A DNA stretch of 64,000 nt from Flavobacterium azizsancarii (GCF_027980145.1 NZ_JAMZNK010000001.1:124001-188000), one strand, 5' to 3'; counted from the first letter of the stretch, positions 7,607 to 16,676 are shown. Translations and numbers: made by a program. Notes: generated by a model not told the origin, from the sequence alone.

Positions 7607-8887
7607 TTAGATTTGATTGTTGATATTGTCTGTTTCTTCTGTTTGAATCGGGATTACTATTTCCTGCGTTTTTTTCTTTCTTTTGTAAAACACATAAAAC
7701 GAAATCGCGATAATAAGTGCTATAACGCCCTGAATCATTAAGCTGTTGGGCGCGCCAATATATTTAGAAACCATCCCGATGAAAAGGCTTCCTATTGGGA
7801 TCATTCCAAAAGCTGCCATTGCAAAAAAGCTAATTACTCTTCCTCTCATGGCTTCCTCAGCTTCAAGCTGTAAAATGGTATTGCAAATTGGTATAAGCGA
7901 CATTGTACCAAATCCGCAAATAATGGCAACGGCCATTGCGATTGGAAAAATATTTAAGTGAGAAAAAATGATTAAGCTTACGCCTAAAATTACCGTGTTT
8001 ACAAATAAAACTCTTTTCAGGTTCGTACTTGATTTTAAAGACGCTAAATAAATAGCTGCAATTACGGCTCCCAAACCAATAAAGCTATTGATGTAACCAA
8101 AAGTGGCTGCGTTTCCTTTAAAGATGATTTTGGCATAAACCGGCAAAAGCGTATTGTAGGGAATTACAAGTAAACATAAAAGTGATAACATCAAAAGAAT
8201 AACGCTAATCTTTGGCGTATTTTTAAGATACAATAAACCATCTTTCAGGTCTGTATAGATTTTCTTTTTGATTGGATTTGGTTTATAAGGCGGTAATTTC
8301 ATTAATAATAAGGATATAATTACGGCTATAAAACTTATCGCATTCAATAAGAAACAGTTTCCAGCTCCAAATTTCAAGAGTACAATTCCGGATAGTGACG
8401 GACCAATTAATCGTGCAAGATTATTGAGTGTTGAATTTAAGGCGATCGCATTTGGTAAATCTTCTTTTTTCTTGATAATATCATGAACTAATGGTTGTCT
8501 TGCCGGAATGTCAAAAGCATTTACAATCCCGAGAAGAACGCTTAAACTCAATATTTCCCAAATGACATAATGCTCCATAAAGATTAAAACCGTCAGCAGC
8601 ACCGCTTGCATTGCAGATATAATTTGAGTAATCATTAAAACCTTATAACGATTGTTTCTGTCTGCAACAACTCCGCCCAGAAGCGAGAATAAAAAAGATG
8701 GAAATTGTTCTGCAAAAACTGTTAATCCCAACATAAATGTAGAATGTGTCATGCTATAAACGATCCAGACGACAGCGGTGCGCTGCATCCACATTCCGAT
8801 TCTCGAAATCAATTGTCCGCCAAAAAACAAAGCATAATTTCGGCTTTGAAACGCTTTGAATGTTCTGATGTTTAAAATCTTTGACAT
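7607..8887 (-). CDS. MFS transporter, EntS-like group
   Basis: A 426-aa polytopic membrane protein with about twelve hydrophobic segments. The N-terminal part reads FQSRNYALFFGGQLIS and GMWMQRTAVVWIVYS, and after helix 2 comes the MFS loop GGVVADRNNRYKV. These are typical of the EntS/MFS_3 group of drug or siderophore exporters. The C-terminal tail is cytoplasmic and polar. It is flanked by a small membrane protein (5 bases upstream) and an isochorismatase-fold protein, all under a MarR regulator, so efflux of a small aromatic or antibiotic compound is likely. Substrate unknown. Confidence 0.87.
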   Translation of the reverse strand: MSKILNIRTFKAFQSRNYALFFGGQLISRIGMWMQRTAVVWIVYSMTHSTFMLGLTVFAEQFPSFLFSLLGGVVADRNNRYKVLMITQIISAMQAVLLTVLIFMEHYVIWEILSLSVLLGIVNAFDIPARQPLVHDIIKKKEDLPNAIALNSTLNNLARLIGPSLSGIVLLKFGAGNCFLLNAISFIAVIISLLLMKLPPYKPNPIKKKIYTDLKDGLLYLKNTPKISVILLMLSLLCLLVIPYNTLLPVYAKIIFKGNAATFGYINSFIGLGAVIAAIYLASLKSSTNLKRVLFVNTVILGVSLIIFSHLNIFPIAMAVAIICGFGTMSLIPICNTILQLEAEEAMRGRVISFFAMAAFGMIPIGSLFIGMVSKYIGAPNSLMIQGVIALIIAISFYVFYKRKKKTQEIVIPIQTEETDNINNQI

Positions 8888-8891
8888 GGAG

Positions 8892-9200
8892 TTATTGTTT
8901 TTCTTTTCCAGAAAATCTTTTGCTTAACGGAATACTGATACAGGTAATTCCTAAAAAGAAAATCAATACCGAAATAGTATTGTCAATTGAAATTTTGGCT
9001 TTTACAAAAAGTATATATCCTACCAATAAATTGAACAAAGACCAAAGGACATTTATAGTGGGCGACGAAAGTCCTTTTCCCGGAGGATTGGCAAAAGGAG
9101 TTGGGAACTTATCGCCGGAAATTCCGTTAACAAAATGCGGAACAAAATTGGCGAGAAACATGCCAGACCAGAAACCCATAAAATAATGATACCATTCCAT
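8892..9200 (-). CDS. Small integral membrane protein in the MarR operon
   Basis: A 102-aa protein starting MEWYHYFMGFWSGMFLANF, with three likely membrane segments (near residues 5-25, 52-70 and 76-94) and a basic C-terminus SKRFSGKEKQ. The loop PFANPPGKGLSSP is polar and Gly/Pro-rich. It lies 11 bases after marR and 5 before the MFS gene, so it is part of the same transcript. The opposite strand is also open (8881-9186), but the membrane-protein pattern and operon position favour this strand. No function recognised. Confidence 0.75.
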   Translation of the reverse strand: MEWYHYFMGFWSGMFLANFVPHFVNGISGDKFPTPFANPPGKGLSSPTINVLWSLFNLLVGYILFVKAKISIDNTISVLIFFLGITCISIPLSKRFSGKEKQ

Positions 9201-9211
9201 AACGTTTGTAT

Positions 9212-9640
9212 TTAGTTAAGAGGGACAATTTTATTCAAAATAGGAATTGCCTTTTCCAGTAATTCCTTTTCTTCTTTTGTTAAAGTTTGGCTTATGGCTT
9301 CGGTGAGCCATTCATCACGATCAAATCTTGTTTTTTCAACCGCTTGTTTTCCGTATTCGGTTAAGGAAATGTAGACTTTTCGGCCATCTTCAGTCGAAGG
9401 AGTTCTGGTGATAATCTCCAATCCTTCAAATTTTTTGATGATTTGTGACATCGATTGTGTTTTAACCCGGGTCAAATTTGCCAATTCAGAAGGAAGCAAA
9501 CGAGTGTTTCGAATCAAGTGGCCCACAGTTTCCATTTCGGTCAACGAAAGCGTATTGATAGAATACATTTGCTTGCGCAAGCTTTTGTGCAAAAGCGATA
9601 TAACCGTTCTTAATGATGACGCTAATTCTTTTGTTTGCAT
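9212..9640 (-). CDS. MarR family transcriptional regulator
   Basis: A 142-aa winged-helix protein. The helix-turn-helix is in LLPSELANLTRVKTQSMSQI at about residues 50-70, and the wing is RTPSTEDGRKVYISLTEYG at about 81-99. MarR proteins bind palindromes as dimers and usually repress a nearby efflux operon until a phenolic or drug ligand releases them. It is the first gene of a four-gene minus-strand operon (marR, small membrane protein, MFS, isochorismatase-fold) and has a strong inverted repeat directly upstream at 9642-9676, so autoregulation is likely. Confidence 0.9.
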   Translation of the reverse strand: MQTKELASSLRTVISLLHKSLRKQMYSINTLSLTEMETVGHLIRNTRLLPSELANLTRVKTQSMSQIIKKFEGLEIITRTPSTEDGRKVYISLTEYGKQAVEKTRFDRDEWLTEAISQTLTKEEKELLEKAIPILNKIVPLN

Positions 9641-9641
9641 T

Positions 9642-9676
9642 TTTATAAAGTTAAACTTGTTAGGTAACCTTATAAA
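9642..9676. promoter_or_regulatory. Candidate MarR operator, 12-bp inverted repeat
   Basis: Arms TTTATAAAGTTA (9642-9653) and TAACCTTATAAA (9665-9676) match at 11 of 12 positions around an 11-base centre, immediately upstream of the marR start codon. A second perfect palindrome, AAACAAATTTGTTT, lies at 9681-9694. The position fits a repressor site covering the operon promoter. Confidence 0.6.
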
Positions 9677-9770
9677 ATTAAAACAAATTTGTTTCTGTTA
9701 ATCGATCATTTTAATTTTTATGAAAAGTTTCACAGATTTAAAAACAAATGAATTATTTCGGGAACATAAT

Positions 9771-9778
9771 TAAATTTG
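9771..9778 (+). promoter_or_regulatory. -7 box TAAATTTG
   Basis: A perfect TAnnTTTG match. It places the transcript start near 9785, so translation of the TPR gene is more likely to begin at the ATG at 9828 than at the TTG at 9786. Confidence 0.55.
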
Positions 9779-9827
9779 TCGAAATTTGAATTTCCATTTA
9801 ATCCAAAAAAAATTGACAGAACCATTT

Positions 9828-11240
9828 ATGTTTTATAAAAAAATAATGTTTGCCTTATTGTTTTTGCCTGTTTTGCTATCTGGTCAGGAAAAAAGCAATA
9901 CTCCTGCAGAAAATGTTTCCCGTTATTTTTATGATGATCATGTGGTTTCTATAGAAATTTGGTACGGACCGGACAATAAACCGGACAGCACAAAAACCTA
10001 TTATTCGAACGGAAAACTAAATGAGATTTTTTATTATGATGATAAAGGGTTTAAAGATTTAGATGCTTTTCAGTACAACAAACAAGGTGAAAAACTGGTA
10101 ACCTGGAAATTCTCTCACGGAAAATTAGTAAACAGAACCGATCATAAATTGCCTTTTAACAAAGACAGGGAAGAAACGGTTAAAAAAGCGTTGAAGTTGA
10201 TGACAGAAATCAACATCAAAACAAATTATAATCCAACAAGAGTTAATGATCTTTATAATCGCGGTGTTCTGAGCATTAGTCTTGGCAACACAACATTGGC
10301 ACTGGAGGATTTAAAAAAAGTAGAATATTCTCTGGATAAAGATCCTAAAAACAAAGATCTGGTTTTGGCCGATTCTTTAGAAAAAAAGAAAGCCGCTTTT
10401 AGAAGTAAACTTTACGATCGATTGGCGAGTATTTATGCATCACTGGAAATGGAAGGTTTTGCTTTTAATTATTACCACAAAGCAATAAAAAACGCTCCTG
10501 ATGATTTACGTATTTTATACAACTTTGCCTCTTTATTGCAGCAACGAAAATCGAATGATCTGGCGCGTTATTACTTAGAGAAAATTGTCGCCGAAAAGCC
10601 TAATCACGCGCATGCAAGATGGGCACTGGCAAGATTGTATAGTGATATGGGGGAATATGAAAAAGCAATGGAAAATATCACGGAAGCTTTTAAATCTGAA
10701 AGTGCCATAATAGAAAGAACCACAGCTTACGGAGGTCGGGATTTAAGAACGACCAGAGGTTTAATCTATCATAAATTAGGAAAATCAGATAAAGGAATTG
10801 CTGATTTAAAGGCGGCTTTAGAAATGGATAAAAACAATTCATACGCCATGAAAAATCTGGGTATTATCTATCTCGATCAGCATAAATACAAAAAAGCCTG
10901 CGAATTGTTTCAGAAAGCCAATGAACTCAATTATACGCTGGCTTATGATGAGATCGATTTGCCATCGTTATTAGAAAGTGCCTGTAATAATGTTCAAACA
11001 GAAGTTACGAATACCATAAAGCCTTTTGTTTTTCCGAATCCCGCTGTTACAATTATTTCAGTTGAGAATTTAAAAACTAAAAATTTTGATTTCGAGTTTT
11101 TTGATTTTGAATCTAAAAGTGCATTAAAAGGCAAAACCAGTGACGGAACGATAAATGTTATAGGTTTAACGTCAGGTTTTTATGTTTTGAAAATCGCGAC
11201 CCAAGATGGTATAGAAACTTTTAAGGTTATAAAAGAATAA
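9828..11240 (+). CDS. TPR protein with type IX secretion sorting domain
   Basis: About 470 aa from the ATG at 9828 (MFYKKIMFALLFLPVLLSG, a good signal peptide). The ORF extends to a TTG at 9786, but that would start at the predicted mRNA end. After the signal are MORN-like repeats (YYSNGKLNEIFYYDDKG), then several TPR units (AFNYYHKAIKNAPDDLRILY, RWALARLYSDMGEYEKAMEN, AYAMK-type helices). The last 75 residues, from PFVFPNPAV to GFYVLKIATQDGIETFKVI, are a type A C-terminal sorting domain used by the Por/T9SS system. It is therefore exported across the outer membrane. Partner and function unknown. Confidence 0.82.
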   Translation: MFYKKIMFALLFLPVLLSGQEKSNTPAENVSRYFYDDHVVSIEIWYGPDNKPDSTKTYYSNGKLNEIFYYDDKGFKDLDAFQYNKQGEKLVTWKFSHGKLVNRTDHKLPFNKDREETVKKALKLMTEINIKTNYNPTRVNDLYNRGVLSISLGNTTLALEDLKKVEYSLDKDPKNKDLVLADSLEKKKAAFRSKLYDRLASIYASLEMEGFAFNYYHKAIKNAPDDLRILYNFASLLQQRKSNDLARYYLEKIVAEKPNHAHARWALARLYSDMGEYEKAMENITEAFKSESAIIERTTAYGGRDLRTTRGLIYHKLGKSDKGIADLKAALEMDKNNSYAMKNLGIIYLDQHKYKKACELFQKANELNYTLAYDEIDLPSLLESACNNVQTEVTNTIKPFVFPNPAVTIISVENLKTKNFDFEFFDFESKSALKGKTSDGTINVIGLTSGFYVLKIATQDGIETFKVIKE

Positions 11241-11496
11241 GCATTTGTAATAAATAATTAATCCTGGCAAGAAGCTCCAGAGGAGCGTCATATTTATATA
11301 AAATGATATTGATTTTGTATTTAAGCTCCATTGGAGCGATATATAAAGGAGCCAAAGATTTCACCCTGTTAGGGTTTTATATCCAATTGAATTTGCAATT
11401 TATAAATTATGTTACCCGTTGGGATTCGGTTCTTTAAATAATAAAAAATCTTTGCGTATCTCCGTGCAATCTTCGTGTGCCTCTGCAGAATAATCT
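11241..11496. repeat. Intergenic block with paired GCTCC/GGAGC hairpins
   Basis: Two short hairpins of the same type, GCTCCAGAGGAGC (11274-11286) and GCTCCATTGGAGC (11325-11337), lie 51 bases apart, followed by a CACCCTGTTAGGGTTTTAT tract. They separate the convergent T9SS-TPR and hexapeptide-repeat genes. No ORF seen. Confidence 0.6.
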
Positions 11497-12102
11497 TTAT
11501 TTGACTTGTTCTATCAGTTCCAGCCTTTTTACAATAGAATTCTTAAGCAGTATCGTTCCCGGAGATAATACGGCATTTGCTCCAATTCTGGAATTGTCGC
11601 CAACTAAAGAACCAAATTTATCTGAGTTTGTTTCTATAATTTCCGAATCATAAAGCACGGATATTTTCTTATTGATCCTTTCGTTATAATGATTTGCTGC
11701 AATAGAACCGGCTTCAAAATTGATATTTCTACCAATAATGCTGTTTCCGATATAATTAAAATGAGCAATGGCGGTGTTAGAGCAAATGATGCTGTTTTTT
11801 ATTTCGCAGCCTGGACCAATTTTCACCGATTTATCTAAATAAACTCCTTCTCTAAAATAAGCATTTGCACCAATATAGCAGTTTTCGTTAATAATTGCCG
11901 GACTTTTTATGGTAACATTATTTTCGATAATTGCAGATTTATGAATGGCGATATTGTCTTGAATAACATAATCATCACCCAGATTCAAAATCATCTTTTC
12001 GATTGTATTTTTAAGGTCATTCGTAATATTCCAGGGTTCTGATGTGTTTAAATCATTAAAAGTCTTTGAAAAATCTTCTATAAAATGGTCGATATGAATC
12101 AT
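11497..12102 (-). CDS. Left-handed beta-helix (hexapeptide repeat) acyltransferase-like protein
   Basis: 201 aa from the ATG at 12102 (MIHIDHFIEDFSK); the frame extends to a TTG at 12123, which I do not favour. After an alpha-helical N-terminal 50 residues come repeated hexapeptides (IHKSAIIENNVTIKSPAII, NENCYIGANAYFREGVYLD, KSVKIGPGCEIKNSIICSN) and a final GANAVLSPGTILL. This is the left-handed beta-helix of sugar or nucleotide-sugar acyltransferases such as GlmU and LpxD. An N-terminal pyrophosphorylase domain is absent. The acceptor is unknown. Confidence 0.78.
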   Translation of the reverse strand: MIHIDHFIEDFSKTFNDLNTSEPWNITNDLKNTIEKMILNLGDDYVIQDNIAIHKSAIIENNVTIKSPAIINENCYIGANAYFREGVYLDKSVKIGPGCEIKNSIICSNTAIAHFNYIGNSIIGRNINFEAGSIAANHYNERINKKISVLYDSEIIETNSDKFGSLVGDNSRIGANAVLSPGTILLKNSIVKRLELIEQVK

Positions 12103-12494
12103 TGTGATTTTTTTTAATTGCAATTTACTTATTTTTTATTTTCTAAGAGGGGATTTCTCGGAGATACACAATCCTGATAGCGATCGGGATTCACAGAGTT
12201 TCGCGAAGATTGCACAAAGCTTCATGGAATATTCCTGTTTTCAACGGATTAAAATCCGTTGCTACAAAATGCTCCGTTCCTTCGAAACTTGAAGAAAGAG
12301 CCTTCGGCTCGGTTTATATTGTAGGGATGGATTTTAATCCATCACATATATCGGAGAATCTCTGTGTCATCTTCGCGTATCTCTGTTGAAAAACCCCGAA
12401 ATAACTTTAGAATCAACTTTGTCGTGATCTTATAAAACATTTCCTTAAATTTGCTTCCGTTATTAAAAAATACAATAGTTATAAAAATCAAGCT
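12103..12494. repeat. Intergenic block with dispersed repeats and the serS promoter
   Basis: It contains a degraded CCTGATAGCGATCGGGA palindrome near 12173, an inverted pair CGGATTAAAATCCG near 12245, one copy of the AGCCTTCGGCTCGG... element at 12298-12343, and tracts related to TCTCTGTGTCATCTTCGCG. A TAAATTTG -7 box for serS lies at 12446-12453 with a TTTG at 12418-12421. No gene beyond these elements. Confidence 0.6.
12446..12453 (+). promoter_or_regulatory. serS -7 box TAAATTTG
   Basis: A perfect TAnnTTTG match 41 bases before the serS ATG. A TTTG at 12418-12421 gives a 24-base spacing, slightly beyond the usual -33 range. Confidence 0.55.
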
Positions 12495-13766
12495 ATGTTA
12501 CAGATCGCATTTATTAGAGAGAATCAGGAGAAAGTAATCAAGGCCTTAGCAAAACGAAATATCGATGCTAAAAGCGTTGTTGAAGAAGTCGTGCAATTAG
12601 ACGAAAACCGTCGTGCAACACAAGTTGAATTAGACAACACTTTATCTGAATCTAATAAATTATCCAAAGATATTGGAGAATTAATGAAAGCGGGAGAGAA
12701 AGCTAAAGCAGCGATCTTAAAAGAAAAAACGGTTTCATTAAAAGAAAAAAGTAAAGAATTAGGCGAAAAAGCAGAAGCTTTGGCAGCCGAATTAACAAAT
12801 AAATTATACACATTACCCAATCTTCCGGCTGATATTGTTCCGGAAGGAAAAACTCCGGACGACAATTTGAATGTTTTTCAGGAAGGTGATATTCCGGTTT
12901 TGCATGAAGGCGCACAGCCACATTGGGAATTGGTAAAGAAATACGATATAATCGATTTTGAATTGGGTGTGAAAATTACAGGTGCAGGATTTCCGGTTTA
13001 CAAAGGAAAAGGAGCTCGTTTACAACGTGCCTTGATCAATTATTTTTTAGATAAAAATACTGCTGCAGGATATAATGAAGTTCAGGTACCACATTTGGTA
13101 AACGAAGCTTCAGGTTACGGAACAGGACAATTGCCGGACAAAGAAGGACAAATGTATCATTCAACAATTGATGATTTATATTTGATTCCAACGGCTGAGG
13201 TTCCGGTTACAAATTTATTCCGCGATGTTCTTTTAACCGAAACTGAATTGCCAGTTTTATATACAGCATATACGCCATGTTTCCGTCGTGAAGCAGGTTC
13301 TTACGGAGCACATGTTCGTGGATTAAACCGTTTGCACCAGTTCGACAAGGTAGAAATCGTACGCGTTGAGCATCCTGATAAGTCTTATGAAGCACTTGAC
13401 GGAATGGTAGAACATGTAAAAGATATTTTGAAAGAATTGAAATTGCCATACCGCGTTTTACGTTTATGTGGTGGTGATATGGGTTTCACATCGGCTTTGA
13501 CGTATGATTTTGAAGTGTTTTCTACAGCGCAGGATCGCTGGTTAGAGATCAGTTCAGTTTCTAATTTTGAAACTTTTCAGGCAAATCGCTTGAAATTACG
13601 TTTCAAAGACAAAGACGGAAAAAATCAATTGGCGCACACATTAAACGGAAGTTCATTGGCTTTGCCAAGAGTTTTGGCCGGAATTTTAGAAAACTACCAA
13701 ACTCCGGAAGGAATCGTAATTCCAGAAGTTTTACGCCCTTACTGTGGATTTGATATTATAAATTAA
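12495..13766 (+). CDS. serS: Serine--tRNA ligase
   Basis: A 423-aa class II aminoacyl-tRNA synthetase, full length for the family. Residues 1-100 form the antiparallel coiled-coil arm that reads the tRNA-Ser variable loop (ESNKLSKDIGELMKAGEKAK). Motif 2 is PCFRREAGSYGAHVRGLNR near residue 260, and motif 3 is NGSSLALPRVLAGILENYQ near residue 385. It charges tRNA-Ser, and tRNA-Sec where present. It has its own promoter and is followed by a strong palindrome at 13788-13818. Nothing odd. Confidence 0.97.
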   Translation: MLQIAFIRENQEKVIKALAKRNIDAKSVVEEVVQLDENRRATQVELDNTLSESNKLSKDIGELMKAGEKAKAAILKEKTVSLKEKSKELGEKAEALAAELTNKLYTLPNLPADIVPEGKTPDDNLNVFQEGDIPVLHEGAQPHWELVKKYDIIDFELGVKITGAGFPVYKGKGARLQRALINYFLDKNTAAGYNEVQVPHLVNEASGYGTGQLPDKEGQMYHSTIDDLYLIPTAEVPVTNLFRDVLLTETELPVLYTAYTPCFRREAGSYGAHVRGLNRLHQFDKVEIVRVEHPDKSYEALDGMVEHVKDILKELKLPYRVLRLCGGDMGFTSALTYDFEVFSTAQDRWLEISSVSNFETFQANRLKLRFKDKDGKNQLAHTLNGSSLALPRVLAGILENYQTPEGIVIPEVLRPYCGFDIIN

Positions 13767-13787
13767 CTTTTAGAGTTCTTAGGATTC

Positions 13788-13818
13788 AACCTAACAGGTT
13801 TTTAAAACCTGTTAGGTT
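13788..13818. terminator. Palindrome after serS (AACCTAACAGGTTTT)
   Basis: Nearly perfect inverted repeat with arms 13788-13802 and 13804-13818, followed by a T-rich stretch. An almost identical palindrome occurs after the aldo/keto reductase gene at 34069-34101. It is a likely terminator and a member of a dispersed family. Confidence 0.65.
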
Positions 13819-13855
13819 TCTTAATTTTTACTAAGAACTAAAATTAAAACAGAGC

Positions 13856-14671
13856 ATGATGAATGGAATTTTAAATTGGAATGTAGATCCGGTTATTTTC
13901 ATGATAACAGATAGTTTTCCTTTAAAATATTATGGAGCTCTTTTTGCCTGCGGACTTTTATTGGGGTATTATATCGTAAGAAGAATTTACCAAAAAGAAC
14001 ATCTTTCGCTCGATAATCTGGATAGTTTATTGGTTTATGTAATTGTTGGAACCATTTTGGGTGCGCGATTAGGACATTGTTTTTTTTATGAACCAGCTTA
14101 TTTTCTGCAACATCCAATAGAAATTCTTTTACCAATTCAGAAAGTAGCCGGAGTATATAAATTTGTTGGTTATCAGGGTTTAGCCAGTCATGGAGGATCG
14201 ATTGGTGTTTTAATCGCCATGATATTATATTGCCGAAAATACAAAGTTAAGTTCTTATGGATCTTAGATAAAATGGCGATTGGAGTTCCTGTTACGGGTG
14301 CTTTTATCAGATTTGGGAATTTCATGAATTCTGAAATCTACGGAAAACCGACGAACGGAAATTGGGGAGTTGTTTTTCAAAGAGATGATATGATCCCAAG
14401 GCATCCAACACAATTGTACGAAGCATTTGCTTATTTGCTGATTTTCGGAATAGTTCTTTATTTGTATAAATCAAAAACAATCAAAAAATCGGACGGATTT
14501 ATCTTTGGATGTTTCTTAACTTTAATGTTTGTAGCAAGATTTATAATCGAATTTTTCAAAGAAAATCAAGAAACCTTTGAGGATGATATGATTATTAATA
14601 TGGGACAAATATTAAGTATTCCTTTTATTTTAATTGGTATAGCTTTAATGATTTGGAAATCGAAGAAGTGA
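13856..14671 (+). CDS. lgt: Prolipoprotein diacylglyceryl transferase
   Basis: A 271-aa inner-membrane enzyme with about seven hydrophobic segments. It moves diacylglycerol from phosphatidylglycerol to the lipobox Cys of prolipoproteins, the first step of lipoprotein maturation. Diagnostic blocks are GYQGLASHGGSIGVL near residue 105, the signature GAFIRFGNFMNSEIYG near residue 150, RHPTQLYEAF near 180 and ARFIIEFFKE near 235. Two ATGs are adjacent at 13856 and 13859; either could start. Many lipoproteins in this window depend on this enzyme. Confidence 0.96.
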   Translation: MMNGILNWNVDPVIFMITDSFPLKYYGALFACGLLLGYYIVRRIYQKEHLSLDNLDSLLVYVIVGTILGARLGHCFFYEPAYFLQHPIEILLPIQKVAGVYKFVGYQGLASHGGSIGVLIAMILYCRKYKVKFLWILDKMAIGVPVTGAFIRFGNFMNSEIYGKPTNGNWGVVFQRDDMIPRHPTQLYEAFAYLLIFGIVLYLYKSKTIKKSDGFIFGCFLTLMFVARFIIEFFKENQETFEDDMIINMGQILSIPFILIGIALMIWKSKK

Positions 14672-14834
14672 GTTGTAAATTAGTTTACAGTCTGGTAGTT
14701 TAGTTTACAGTCGCAGTCGCAGTTTACAGTGAATTGCGCTGAATGCCGAGACTGATAACTGAATACTGAGACTGCGACTAATCCCGATAGCTATCGGGAG
14801 AGACCGAAAACTGAAAACTGAAAAAGACTGAATT
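14672..14834. repeat. ACTG/CAGT-rich repeat tract with an 18-bp perfect palindrome
   Basis: The gap is filled with units such as TTTACAGTC, GCAGTTTACAG, GAGACTG and AACTGAAAAC. It includes the perfect palindrome TCCCGATAGCTATCGGGA at 14782-14799. A similar tract sits between atpD and atpC (58528-58590). No gene. Confidence 0.7.
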
Positions 14835-16616
14835 ATGAAAAACATCTTTATTTATATCGTTTTATTATGGTCTACTTTTGCTTTAGCACAAAATGAGCAA
14901 CTGGCTCAATATTACTATGATAAAGGTGATTTCGAAAAAGCCAAAATCAGTTATGAAGAACTTTTAAAAGGTTCGCCATCCAATACTCAGTATTTTTTAA
15001 GAACGATCGATTGCTATCAACAATTGCAGCAATTTGACGTGGCTGAAAAAACAATTCAGGATCGTTATAACAGATACAAACAAGGTGTTTTTCTTGTAGA
15101 ATTAGGGTATAATTATCAATTACAAAAAAACGATGCCAAAGCCAAAAATTACTACGAACAGGCAATCGAAAAAATAAAGACCAGTCCAAATGATGTTTAC
15201 GGAATTGGAAATTCTTTTGAGAAAAAAGTATTGCTCGAATATGCCTTAAAGGCTTATCAAACTGCGATGCAGATTCAGCCCAATTACAATTTCAATTTTC
15301 AGATCGGAATGTTGTACGGACAGTTAGGGAAAACCGATCAGATGATCGAACTTTTACTGACGGAATCATACAATAATCCACAAAATGCAAATTTAATCCA
15401 GACTCAATTATCGCGTTTCATGAATGGTGAAACTGATAATACCGCTTTTAAAGATGCGATGCGTAAATCTTTGATTTTAAGAACTCAAAAAGATCAGGAT
15501 GTTTTTTGGAATCATTATTTAAGTTGGTTTTATGTTCAGCAAAAAGAATTCGGAAAAGCCTTTATTCAGGAAAAAGCAATCTATAAGCGAGAACCCGAAT
15601 CGCTTTCAAGTATCGTTAATTTAAGTCAGTTTGCTTTGAACGAGGATGATACTGATACAACTTCAGAAATTCTTAATTTTATACTTCTAAATACTAAAGA
15701 TTTAGATTTGCTGGTACAGACCAATTCTTACTTAATGCAAATTAAAATAGACAAAGCGCAGGAAAAAGACTATACGGTTATCAATACTGAGTTACAACAA
15801 TTGCTTACAACCTATGAAATAACTCCTTTTACCTTATCTTTGCAAATAATTCAGGCACATTTCCTGGCTTTCAATCTTAAAAAGACTGAAGAAGCCAAGG
15901 CAATTATTAAGAAAGCACTGGATTTAAATTTGAATGATTATCAAAGAGCAGATGCAAAGATGGAGTTGGCTGACATCTTGCTTTTAGAAGAAAAATTCAA
16001 TCAGGCGCTGATTTATTATTCGCAGATTCAATTGGATCTAAAGAATGATGTCATGGCGCACGAAGCAAGTTTAAAAGCAGCAAAGACAAGTTATTACAAA
16101 GGTGATTTTGAGTGGGCTTTGAAACAATTTAAAGAGCTGAAAGCAGCAAATACGCAATTAATTGCCAATGACGCGCTGGAATATTTTTTATTGATAAATG
16201 ACAATACGGTTGCTGATTCAACACAAACAGCGTTAAAGCAATTTGCAAGAGGTGATTTTTTGATTTATCAGAATAAAAAACCAGAGGCAATTGCTCAGTT
16301 TCAGAGTATTTTAAAAATCTTTAAAGGGCAGGAAATTGAAGCTGTAACATTGTTGCGTTTAGGTAAAGTTTATGAAAGTCAAAAAGATTTTAATTCGGCT
16401 TTAAGCCAATACCAGCAGATCATTGACAATCATAGTGACGGAATTTATGTAGATGAAGCGCTATTTTTTTCGGCAGAAATTTACAACGATGAGTTGCACT
16501 ATACAGAAAAGGCAAAACCTTTGTATGAGAAGGTAATTTTTAACCATCAGGATAGTATTTACTTTGTTGATGCGAGAAAAAAATACCGAGAGTTAAGAGG
16601 AGATAAGAATTTATAA
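14835..16616 (+). CDS. Exported TPR-repeat protein
   Basis: A 593-aa protein with an N-terminal signal (IFIYIVLLWSTFALA, cleavage before QNEQL). The rest is a solenoid of tetratricopeptide helices, for example LAQYYYDKGDFEKAKISYE at about 24-42 and LGKVYESQKDFNSALSQYQ at about 515-533, with many Tyr/Phe/Ala anchor positions. It should be a periplasmic or membrane-associated scaffold. No enzymatic motif seen. The DUF4286 gene follows after 60 bases and may share the transcript. Confidence 0.8.
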   Translation: MKNIFIYIVLLWSTFALAQNEQLAQYYYDKGDFEKAKISYEELLKGSPSNTQYFLRTIDCYQQLQQFDVAEKTIQDRYNRYKQGVFLVELGYNYQLQKNDAKAKNYYEQAIEKIKTSPNDVYGIGNSFEKKVLLEYALKAYQTAMQIQPNYNFNFQIGMLYGQLGKTDQMIELLLTESYNNPQNANLIQTQLSRFMNGETDNTAFKDAMRKSLILRTQKDQDVFWNHYLSWFYVQQKEFGKAFIQEKAIYKREPESLSSIVNLSQFALNEDDTDTTSEILNFILLNTKDLDLLVQTNSYLMQIKIDKAQEKDYTVINTELQQLLTTYEITPFTLSLQIIQAHFLAFNLKKTEEAKAIIKKALDLNLNDYQRADAKMELADILLLEEKFNQALIYYSQIQLDLKNDVMAHEASLKAAKTSYYKGDFEWALKQFKELKAANTQLIANDALEYFLLINDNTVADSTQTALKQFARGDFLIYQNKKPEAIAQFQSILKIFKGQEIEAVTLLRLGKVYESQKDFNSALSQYQQIIDNHSDGIYVDEALFFSAEIYNDELHYTEKAKPLYEKVIFNHQDSIYFVDARKKYRELRGDKNL

Positions 16617-16676
16617 GTTAGGTTTAATTGGTTATTTGTTTAACCGATTAACCGAAAAACGATTAAACAGTAAAAA

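Noticed and set aside
8881..9186. Plus-strand ORF of 101 aa opposite the small membrane protein
   Set aside because: The minus-strand frame has three membrane segments and fits the operon spacing; the plus-strand protein has no domain or promoter.
9786..9830. TTG start of the T9SS-TPR gene
   Set aside because: It coincides with the predicted transcript start and would hide the signal peptide.
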